Shown one piece after another: positions 56,267 through 64,000 of a DNA stretch of 64,000 nt. Numbering within the stretch: the stretch's first letter is position 1; each line of letters starts with the position of its first letter. Below the pieces are notes generated by a model. The model made no database searches, was not told the DNA's origin, and saw only the letters and a list, made by a program, of their open reading frames with translations. The stretch spans positions 17,648,165 through 17,712,164 of the forward strand of contig NC_067204.1 of NCBI RefSeq assembly GCF_026262505.1, in the 5' to 3' direction. The position numbers were made by a program, and so were the translations under genes. Origin of the DNA: Trichomonas vaginalis G3 (lineage: Eukaryota; Parabasalia; Trichomonadida; Trichomonadidae).

Positions 56267-58158
56267 TTATTTCATTGCACCACGTGAAATTAGAAGTTCT
56301 ACTATTTCTTTATAACGAAGAGCACAATGAAGAGCGGTTTTTCTTTTTTTATCTTTTTCATTGATATTTGCACCATGTGAAATAAGAAGTTCGACTGTTT
56401 CTTTACTATTATAACGTGCTGCAATATGAAGTGTGGTTTGTCCATCATGATCATGTTTTTCATTGATATTTGCACCATGTGAAATAAGAAGTTCGACTGT
56501 TTCTTTACTATTTGTTAGTGCTGCAATATGAAGAGCGGTGAATCCATCATTATTTTTTTCATTGATATTTGCGCCATGTGAAATAAGAAGTTCAGCTATT
56601 TCTTTGTAATTATAACGTGCTGCAATATGAAGTGCGGTTTTTCCGTATTCATCTTTTTCATTGATATTTGCGCCATGTGAAATAAGAAGTTCGACTGTTT
56701 CTTTACTATTATAACGTGCTGCATAATGAAGAGCGGTTTGTCCATATTTATCTTTTTCATTGATATTAATACCATGTGAAATAAGAAGTTCTGCTACTTC
56801 TTTACAATTATTTTCTATTGCATAATGAAGTGCGGTTTGTCCATCATGATCATCTTTTTCATTGATATTTGCACCATGTGAAATAAGAAGTTCGACTGTT
56901 TCTTTACTATTTTTAGTGCTGCATAATGAAGTTCAGTTTTTCCATATTTATTTTTTTCATTGATATTTGCGCCATGTGAAAAGAGAAGTTCTGTTATTTC
57001 TTTACAATTATTTTCCATTGCATAATTAAGTGCAGTTTTTACATCATCATCTTTTTCATTGATATTTGCACCATGTGAAATAAGAAGTTCGGTTGTTTCT
57101 TTATTATTCTTACTTGCTGCAATATGAAGTGCGGTTTGTCCATCATCATCTTTTTCATTAATATCTATACCATGTGAAATACATTCATCATCTCCTTCAT
57201 TATTGTTGACTATAATTTGATTGTATGACTCAAGTAATAATCTGCAAATATCAGAATTTTTCGATTTACTTGCAAAATGAATAATTCCACATTTAGTGCG
57301 ATTATGTTTGTTAGAAAATGAATTGTTTTTGAAAATATCTATTGTTTGCGGAAATGCAGCACCCCATGGAAAGATGTAATATTTGTTCCTTTTGAATAGA
57401 AGAAATACAGCATTAAGGTTTTGATATCTGATGATATCTTTATAAATAGGTTTATAAATTGCATCTTCCCATTCCGAATCCTCACTGTATAAATCATCAA
57501 GCTCGAATATCTCTCTATCTAAAACAAATTCAAGCAATTCGTGATTGTGTGATCTTATAATGCTTCTGAGACAATCAATATTCATTTTATGTTCTTTCAA
57601 GCATTCGTTGATGATGTCTTGATTTCCTCCAATTACTGAGTAGCTAAGACACCTTTCAGTTATTTTACCGATTTGATTCGAAATCAAGAAATAAAAAATG
57701 TTAACAGATCCAAAGTAGGCACATGTTTCAATTAGTGATAACTCTGCATAATATCCATCATTATTGTGATAAGCATTGTACCTGAAATTAGGAATTTCGA
57801 GAAAAATATCATCAGATATTGAATTTTGAGTTAAGTATTCCTTGAACTTATCAATTTGATCATGCATAACTATAAATTTAATCGAGTCCTCTGTTTCAAA
57901 ATGATAATCCGAAACTCCGGTTAGGTCAGCCCCGATCTGTTCGAGTATTTTGACGTAATTCGCTCCAGATGCATAATTGTATCTAATTGCCTCAAGAATT
58001 AACTTCGTAAGTTGATTGATTGAAAGTTGATACTTCGAAATCAAAGTATTTGTAATTATACTGCACATATCTTCGATAGGTTCATTAGATTTTATGTGGA
58101 AGAGCTTTTCAAGCGCCCCTATAAAATCCGCATATTGTTTTGAAAAGTCAGAACTCAT
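56267..58158 (-). pseudogene. Ankyrin/DUF3447 gene, near-copy of the 17.5-kb gene, frameshifted
   Basis: ATG at 58158 (MSSDFSKQYADFIGALEKLF). The first 350 residues are almost identical to the gene at 17562. About two intact ankyrin repeats follow; then a one-base deletion near 56911 (CTAAAAATAG where sister repeats have CTAACAAATAG) shifts the frame and the product would stop at 56815. In the next frame about seven more repeats run to a stop at 56267 (ISRGAMK). So the reading frame is broken by a single event, while the rest is well preserved: recent damage, or a sequencing error in a homopolymer. Promoter and 3' flank are also conserved with the other locus. Repeats differ from each other more than in the homogenised copy. 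Confidence 0.8.
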
Positions 58159-59261
58159 AATGAAAAAAAAATTTTTTTGACTAATAATTTTTGACTAATA
58201 ATGTGCTAAATATAAGCTGCTCTTTTTTTCGCTGTATTTAATTAAATCAAATCAGCTAACTAAATTTCATATTTTTGTGACTTATTTTTGACCTTTTTCG
58301 GTTGCAATTTTTAATCGTTTTTAAACTATTATCATATATCAATTTTAATTGTATTGTGCTGCGGATTGATCCATTTAAATCGCCGAAAATTCAATGATCA
58401 AAAAATTTCAAAAATACCGATTCAGAGCAGTTAATTTTATTGCTTATCCTATGGTATATCATGTTCACAATATATGTAATAATCTTATAAATCACATCGA
58501 AATGCTGGATTGCTTGTGAGGAAACTTGATATAGAGGGCAATGCCCATACTTTTTACATTATGAATTTACAGTAAATTAATATTTTGGACATGGGCGAAA
58601 GATCGATAGAGTTCTCAATTCTCACAAATTATGAGTGCTTTTGGGCGAAACATTGCCATATTTGAGAGGTTCGGGCGAAAGATCTAAAATGAAATATATG
58701 AATAAACGCTTTTCCTATAATCGATATATGTTTTTTTTTTGCTGAAGGTGGCATGTATGCCCGAAGGGCAAGTGTAGCCACCTGAGGTTAGAAAATATAT
58801 TATATTCAAGTTGATTTTGTGGACTACAGAATCGTAGTAAGTTTGAATCTTCACACAATAGATCATAAAACCTTATTAACTCATTCGGACAATTATAAAC
58901 ATGATATGCTTGTCGGATATTTTTATTCAATCTTTATTTATGAGTTTTTTCGCTATTATTCCAAGACATATTGGTTTGTTGGTAAGCTAATTACAATCCC
59001 TGAATCATCGTGTTCTTTATTGTCAAATACGAGAAAGATTTGAAAACACCTTTGAAAAGTGACTTTTCAGAGTCTATTTTTTGAATTCGAAATGAGTCAA
59101 TAATGTAACTCGAAAAGCGTCATAAATGCAAAAGCAACACATTTTTGAATTCAATAGAATCAATTGAAATTCGATTACTTTTTATATTAAGTTTATCAAT
59201 TTACACTTGCTATAAAGAGTAAGATTAAAGTATACAAATTCTACGAAATTTTAATTCAATC
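58159..59261. other. Intergenic region, 1.1 kb
   Basis: The first 60 bases match the promoter of the paralogue, with ATTATTAGTCAAAAA-type sequence present twice. Around 58590-58680 GGGCGAAA occurs three times. A compact GC-rich hairpin lies at 58746-58783. Otherwise AT-rich. Confidence 0.5.
58746..58783. repeat. Compact two-stem hairpin
   Basis: AGGTGGC pairs with GCCACCT, enclosing TGCCC-GAA-GGGCA. The shape, with a three-base loop and an internal bulge, looks like an RNA hairpin. GGGCGAAA/TTCGGGCGAAA elements nearby share its loop sequence. Confidence 0.5.
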
Positions 59262-60218
59262 ATGGCTAACGTCAGGACGGGAAGTCTCTTCTCGTTCCCA
59301 ATGCAACCTTTAGCTTCAGGCAACTATTTCACCACGTCTCTCGACGGAAATGGAGGTCTTGATGATTTCTTATTTCCTAAAAAAATCGATGGATTATTGC
59401 CAAATACCACAAGATATAACGTGTTCGACTCTGATGGTCAAGATGAGGATGAAGAAAGCATAGATTCCGATGAAAAAGTCAAAAAATTTGAACAGCAAAG
59501 AGAAAACTTATTTAATAAATTCAAATATACAAATAAAAAGATTCAAACTATTCAAATACAGACATCGAAGAATATAATACAAGGAGATCCAAAAGTTCAC
59601 ATGAATTCTGCATATACTGACCTCGTTAAACAAATAAATGAATTATCATCACAACCAGATACAGAATTAAACAAATCGAATTTCAGCTTTTCATCAGACT
59701 CTCATATGACGACCACATCTGGCAATGGAAATATACGTTCAAAGCGAAAATCTAAACCAATTATTATCGATAAAGAAGTTGATTTGCAAATTAACACTTC
59801 GTGGATACAAGCTGCATCAATAGAAGCAGATGAAGAATACTTATCATGGCTTAAAGATCTTCCTGATACCTCAAGTCAAGGAAAATCCGGAAAATCTGCT
59901 CTCAAGCCATCAGATTCAAAAGACATATTACTTAGATTAGATCCATTAGAAGAAGCTAGAGCTAGTGCATTTGAAAAACAGAAGAGTTTTGTTGAACCAG
60001 AAGAAACTACTCCTTCAATCCTAGAAGAAAAACCGCACACAGACGAGAAAATATCTACTCCACAAAAGTCACCACAGAGATTACCTTTGCAAAGAATTCC
60101 AACTGCCGCTGAATTAAATCAAGATTGGGGATTCGAAGACAAGCAAATTTGCGCATCAATACGCAAATTCATGCAAGGTATGCAAGGCGGAGCGGGTGAG
60201 AGGAAAAGGAATAAATAA
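59262..60218 (+). CDS. Disordered acidic protein, 318 aa, unknown
   Basis: ATG at 59262, with TCAATCATG overlapping it. The protein is rich in Ser, Asp, Glu, Lys and Gln and poor in hydrophobic residues; only short conserved-looking pieces stand out (FSFPMQPLASGNYFTTSL at the start; INTSWIQAASIEADEEYLSWLKDLPD at 180-205; LNQDWGFEDKQICASIRKFM near the end). No membrane segment, signal or known domain. The acidic run DSDGQDEDEESIDSDEK at about 57-73 and the Ser/Pro-rich region suggest regulation by phosphorylation. It lies 190 bp before the polo-like kinase on the same strand, but no link is shown. Confidence 0.75.
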   Translation: MANVRTGSLFSFPMQPLASGNYFTTSLDGNGGLDDFLFPKKIDGLLPNTTRYNVFDSDGQDEDEESIDSDEKVKKFEQQRENLFNKFKYTNKKIQTIQIQTSKNIIQGDPKVHMNSAYTDLVKQINELSSQPDTELNKSNFSFSSDSHMTTTSGNGNIRSKRKSKPIIIDKEVDLQINTSWIQAASIEADEEYLSWLKDLPDTSSQGKSGKSALKPSDSKDILLRLDPLEEARASAFEKQKSFVEPEETTPSILEEKPHTDEKISTPQKSPQRLPLQRIPTAAELNQDWGFEDKQICASIRKFMQGMQGGAGERKRNK

Positions 60219-60408
60219 TATTCTAAATTTTGTTTCTTTTTTAATTTACAACATTTTTTGAATAGAATCTTTATCTAATTCCTGTAAGCACATAAATCAT
60301 TAAACGAAAAAAGCAAACAACTTGAATTTCAATATTGAGAATGCATTCAAAAAAAATTCAATGCAAATTTATTTTGAGAGGATTTAGTGTACGTTTAATA
60401 AACTTATC

Positions 60409-62043
60409 ATGGCTTCCTATCCAGCCGTGCCTTTAGTTTTTGTCTTCAAGAATGCCAATGGAACAACAGTTAGCTACAAGAGACATGAAGAACTCGGAAA
60501 GGGTGGCTTTGCTATTGCCTACAGAGTTTCGGATGTAAATACCGGACAAGACTACGCAATGAAGGTAATTAGTAAAGATAAATACACAAAACCAAAGAGT
60601 TTAGAGAAGCTTAAGAGTGAAATATCAATTCAAGCTTCCTTAAATCATCCAAACATTTTGAGATCCTATGCTCATTATGAAGATTTCAAATACTATTACA
60701 TCTTACTTGAATTAGCACCAGGTAAATCCGTTCGTGACATGGTTCGCGCTCAGAGAAGACTTCCAGAAAAGAAAGTTGCCCAATTTACAAAGGATATTCT
60801 TCGTGGTGTTGGTTATTTACATGATAACAGAATCATTCATCGCGATCTTAAGCTTGAAAACTACTTAATAGGTGCTGATGGAAAAATCAAAGTTGCTGAT
60901 TTCGGCTTAAGCGCTAAACTTGATTATGATGATGAAAAGAAATTCACAGTATGCGGAACACCAAACTATCTCTGTCCAGAGATCTTAAGATCAAAGGGCC
61001 ATTCTTATGAAGTTGATATTTGGGCTATTGGCGTTTCTGTTTATGTAATGCTCTTTGGTCGTCAACCTTTTGATTGCATCAAAACAAAGCTTCTTTATGA
61101 GCACATCAAATCAGGAAACTACACATTCCCACTCGAGCCTAAGGTTTCTAAGGCTGCCACAGATTTCATTAAATCAACACTTCAAGTTAATCCAGCTCTC
61201 AGACCCTCTGTTCAACAGCTTTTATCTCATCCTTTTATTACAGGAAATGGCTTTGACAACATTTTGAAGAACCCATTACATAATGTTGAACCAGCTCATA
61301 TTGCTCCAAAGCATATCCCAATTGTTCCAAAACCAGAAGAGCCTGTAATTGCTCACAAGCATTTTGCACCAATACCAAAATATCAAGATCTCATAAGAAA
61401 GCCGCTTGAAAAGAAGGAAGAGAATGAGATAATTCAAGAAATCGAAAATAGACCTGTTCGTGTTGGTGAAGAAACAACAGTTCCGAAGTACTTCGTTGCA
61501 AGATTTTGTGATGATTCTAAGGCTAACGGTCTTGGTTACCTTCTTGCAGATGGTACAGTCGGTCTTATCATGAATGATAAATCCAGATGGGTTATGGATC
61601 CTCATGAAACATTCATCCAGTACTATCGTGATTATCATGTTGAAGAACCAGAAAATGTCGAAGTTTATTCCACAAAATATCATCAAGTAACAATCATCAA
61701 GAAGTTCTCCAAGTCACTGAAGAAGTTAACTTCAATGTTTACTTTACCATCTGAACCATATAGTCGCTTCCTTCCTCTTCGCCATGTAAAATATTGGCTT
61801 AGAACAGAGAATGCAACTTTATTCAGAATGGATCAAAAAGATGTCCAGGTCAACTTCGATGATAAGGTGAAGATTGCATACTTCCCAAGACAGAAGAAGA
61901 TGATGATGGTAACAAATCTCAAAGAGAGAACAAGAGCAATTATGACCGATTCTCTTAAATCTTCTAGAGTTCCTTCAGAGGAGAAAACACGCTACGAGAA
62001 AGTGCGTGAATTACTTTTCATGTTAAGTCAGCAGCATGTTTGA
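60409..62043 (+). CDS. Polo-like kinase with two polo boxes, 544 aa
   Basis: Polo-like kinases control centrosome/basal-body cycles and mitosis. ATG at 60409. The kinase domain spans about 25-275: GKGGFAIAYRV (30-40), catalytic Lys52 in YAMKVISKDKY, HRDLKLENYL near 144, DFGLSAKL near 164 and the activation segment FTVCGTPNYLCPEIL. The first polo box is at about 357-430 (PKYFVARFCDDSKANGLGYL, FNDS-like IMNDKSRWVMDP, FIQYY). The second is at about 455-525 (HVKYWLRTENATLFRMDQKD, VQVNFDDKVKIAYFP). Length is typical of the family. The usual phosphopeptide-binding Trp and His-Lys pair cannot be assigned with confidence by eye. Confidence 0.93.
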   Translation: MASYPAVPLVFVFKNANGTTVSYKRHEELGKGGFAIAYRVSDVNTGQDYAMKVISKDKYTKPKSLEKLKSEISIQASLNHPNILRSYAHYEDFKYYYILLELAPGKSVRDMVRAQRRLPEKKVAQFTKDILRGVGYLHDNRIIHRDLKLENYLIGADGKIKVADFGLSAKLDYDDEKKFTVCGTPNYLCPEILRSKGHSYEVDIWAIGVSVYVMLFGRQPFDCIKTKLLYEHIKSGNYTFPLEPKVSKAATDFIKSTLQVNPALRPSVQQLLSHPFITGNGFDNILKNPLHNVEPAHIAPKHIPIVPKPEEPVIAHKHFAPIPKYQDLIRKPLEKKEENEIIQEIENRPVRVGEETTVPKYFVARFCDDSKANGLGYLLADGTVGLIMNDKSRWVMDPHETFIQYYRDYHVEEPENVEVYSTKYHQVTIIKKFSKSLKKLTSMFTLPSEPYSRFLPLRHVKYWLRTENATLFRMDQKDVQVNFDDKVKIAYFPRQKKMMMVTNLKERTRAIMTDSLKSSRVPSEEKTRYEKVRELLFMLSQQHV

Positions 62044-62571
62044 ATTTAAAATTTTATTTTTTCCAAGTTATCTCTTTGTTTATGTGTGGAAATTCGATTT
62101 ATTTTTCGCCCTTTAGTAAAAGTCAATCTTCCAATTCCTTTCTATTAGGACGAAATCGAAAATTTCAGTTTTTCATCTTAAACATAATTAGTTTAATGGA
62201 TAAGCTATTGACATATCTTCAAAATATCTTAAATATGAACTGTTCGCCATCTTGAAGTCATGATTTCAAAGTTTATCCATTAAATTACTGAATTGATATC
62301 TAATACTTTCACTTTGTATCATGAGTCATCAGGAGGATATTCCATTTCTATTTCCCAATAAATTCTAGTATAATGCAACTCCACTATGCATCTATGAGTT
62401 CAATATCTTCAACGAATTTCTTGAAGCTGCTGAATTTGGAAAAAAATACTCATCGATATTAATTTCTGATATAAACCACATTTATTTAATTATGGAATTG
62501 TCCAATTTTAACGAATACGGCTGAAAATAATTAACTTTACAACGGTTGGAAATTGGCCTTTCTTTTTGACA
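62044..62571. other. Intergenic region, nothing recognised
   Basis: AT-rich; a 71-codon open frame overlapping the kinase end starts without an ATG. The ribosomal gene's start is preceded by a pyrimidine run, TTTCTTTTTGACA. Confidence 0.45.
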
Positions 62572-62817
62572 ATGGGTGCTGGTACTCCATCATTCGGTCC
62601 AAGACATAACAAGACACACACAATTTGCCGCCGCTGTGGCAACCGCTGCTTCCACATTCAGAAGGGCAAATGCGCCAAATGTGGATACCCAGATGCTACA
62701 ATGCGCCATTATGACTGGGAAAAGAAGGCCCACCGCAAGCGTGCTCAGGGCTCTGGTGAAATGCGCCACCTTAAGGTAACATTTGCTAAGCTCCAGCGTG
62801 CTTACGCTCCAAAATAA
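62572..62817 (+). CDS. RPL37: Ribosomal protein L37 (eL37), 81 aa
   Basis: A zinc-binding protein of the large cytosolic ribosomal subunit. I start at the ATG at 62572 (MGAGTPSFGPRHNKTHT), which aligns with the MTKGT.SFG.R.NKTHT start of other eL37 proteins; the frame runs two codons further to a non-ATG codon. The four zinc cysteines are C19 and C22 (ICRRCG) and C34 and C37 (CAKCG). MRHLKVTFAKLQRAY closes the conserved core; the C-terminal tail of animal eL37 is missing, so it ends APK. Codons are strongly C- and G-ending, as in IscU, fitting high expression. The stop is TAAA, the trichomonad cleavage-signal context. Confidence 0.97.
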   Translation: MGAGTPSFGPRHNKTHTICRRCGNRCFHIQKGKCAKCGYPDATMRHYDWEKKAHRKRAQGSGEMRHLKVTFAKLQRAYAPK

Positions 62818-63296
62818 ATATGAGCTTTCTATAAATTACAATTTTTTATTACTCTAGGTTCTTGCAACCATAATTATTTATGGTTGTTTAACCTAATATT
62901 TTTAAATTACTCTTCAAATTTGAAATTCTGAAAATATAAATAACTGAAAATTGAATTTTCTATATTGAACTACTCATTTGCAGGAACTTAACTCGATATT
63001 GAAATTGAATTTCCTATTTTCTAGATTTGATAATTATTTCCAGAATATTATGTTTTTTTTACTTGTTTTATTTGATACTCGTATGTTTGTGTTATATCAT
63101 TATAATAAAAGCTGCTAACATGTTTGGAAAGTTAACTTTGAAATCGAATCTCCGCATTTGCTCACAAAAAATTGAGAGAATTGAAACGTTAATTCCCTTG
63201 ATAATGTGATAATGATTTGTTTACCTAAATTTTCATAATGATCAGAATTTCAAAAAATTTTCAAAAAGCATTCAAACACGAGCCTTTAAAATCTAA
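62818..63296. other. Intergenic region with a hairpin after RPL37
   Basis: A stem at 62856-62894 (AGGTT...AACCT enclosing CAACCATA/TATGGTTG) lies about 40 bases after the stop and could mark the transcript end. The rest is AT-rich. Confidence 0.5.
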
Positions 63297-64000
63297 ATAG
63301 ATTTTGAAGAAAATTATCAAGAAAATGATAGAATACTATGTTCTACTAATGGTGTAACTGATGTTGAAATCAAATCGAACTGTGAGGTCATCTTTGGACA
63401 ACGTGGACCATCTCTTTGTGGAAATTATGCATTTGAAGGAAGCAGAACTACACTCAAATCGGTCGCATTCCAACATAATTCCAAACTCAATAGAATTGGC
63501 GATTGCGCGTTTTACAGATGCTCAAAACTCACCTCGATTGATTTTTCAAAATGCAATTATCTTAGAACAATTGACATATATGCTTTTTACCTATGTGTAT
63601 CTCTAGTTAATATTTCATTACCACCATCTGTTCAAACTTTATCTGAATATTGTTTTGCATACTGTTATAAACTGGAAAATTTTATTATTCCAAAAGATTC
63701 AGAACTTCAAACAATTGATACAGGATGCTTTAAAGATACAATTATAACAAAACTTTTCATTCCAAAATACATGTCTGTGATGAATGCAGAAATAGAATCA
63801 CCACAAACACTTAAAACAATTGAATGTGATGAATAAAATGAGATCTTTACATCAATTGATGGGATTTTATATTCAAAAGATAAGAAAATACTGATATGCT
63901 TCCCAGGAAATCATTCGAAATCATTCGTGACTCCCGATTTTATTGAGAAAATAGGATATTATTCATTTGGACGCTCACTTATTGAATCAATTATTTTTAC
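63297..64000 (+). pseudogene. BspA-like LRR gene, 5' part, with an in-frame stop; runs off the window
   Basis: A paralogue of the gene at 48270, alignable from NDRILCSTNGVTDVEIKSNC onward (63328) and with five or six LRR_5 repeats in view (NSKLNRIGDCAFYRC, LRTIDIYAFYLC, ESPQTLKTIECDE). An in-frame TAA stands at 63834-63836, where the other copy has TTA; the same frame continues beyond it (NEIFTSIDGILYSKDKK) to the window edge. As in the other copy, no ATG opens the frame: a TAA lies at 63294-63296 and no in-frame Met follows until the first repeats. Either both copies lack their first coding part here, or the start is on an exon I cannot see. Confidence 0.75.

Noticed and set aside
1-64000. 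Large mobile elements such as Mavericks/Polintons, mariner elements or retroelements
   Set aside because: No integrase, transposase, polymerase or capsid-like open frame was recognised in the window.

Overview
The window is AT-rich, intron-poor eukaryotic DNA from a parabasalid (trichomonad) protist. This is inferred from the gene families: BspA-like LRR_5 proteins, a chlamydial-Pmp-like fragment, several DUF3447/ankyrin-repeat genes, a hydrogenosome-type IscU, NEK and polo kinases, a very large membrane cyclase-like protein, 3' UTRs that start almost at the stop codon, and TCA-type initiator motifs a few bases before several ATGs. The strong AT bias and dense inverted repeats would fit Tritrichomonas better than Trichomonas vaginalis, but the species cannot be fixed from this sequence alone.

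Layout. Bases 1-3020 hold no convincing gene. They are packed with fold-back DNA: a 1.1-kb palindrome with arms of about 405 bp, a tandem array of 122-bp units each made of three hairpins, isolated hairpins, a second array of 122/124-bp units with the same three-hairpin plan but a different sequence, a GC-rich multi-branched foldable island, and a duplicated hairpin. Bases 4040-6010 are a decayed ankyrin gene whose repeats are separated by AT-rich spacers. From 6.5 to 33.8 kb lie mostly intact genes: a coiled-coil protein, an ankyrin gene, a NEK1-like kinase, IscU, a SNAP-family protein, a strongly homogenised ankyrin gene, a double-PH protein, a steroid 5-alpha-reductase-like membrane protein, a 1557-residue cyclase-like receptor, another ankyrin gene, a small membrane protein and a Ykt6-like SNARE. 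Bases 34.1-37.7 kb carry a tandem pair of glycine-rich/cysteine-rich protein genes, the first one broken, with more hairpins between them.

Bases 39.5-52 kb contain a BspA-like gene, diverged copies of the first hairpin array, a small OST5/TMEM258-like gene, a trichomonad orphan of 1001 residues, a Pmp-like fragment, a membrane-anchored rhodanese-like protein without its catalytic cysteine, a second BspA-like gene and a SURF6-like ribosome-biogenesis gene. The last part has a Ski2-like RNA helicase, a frameshifted near-copy of the 17.5-kb ankyrin gene, a disordered orphan, a polo-like kinase, ribosomal protein L37 and the start of a third BspA-like gene interrupted by an in-frame stop.

Housekeeping genes are scattered singly on both strands with no operon logic. 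The fast-evolving content is (i) ankyrin and BspA-like families expanding and decaying by duplication and (ii) fold-back repeats in which both arms change together. The second is the least explained signal in the window.
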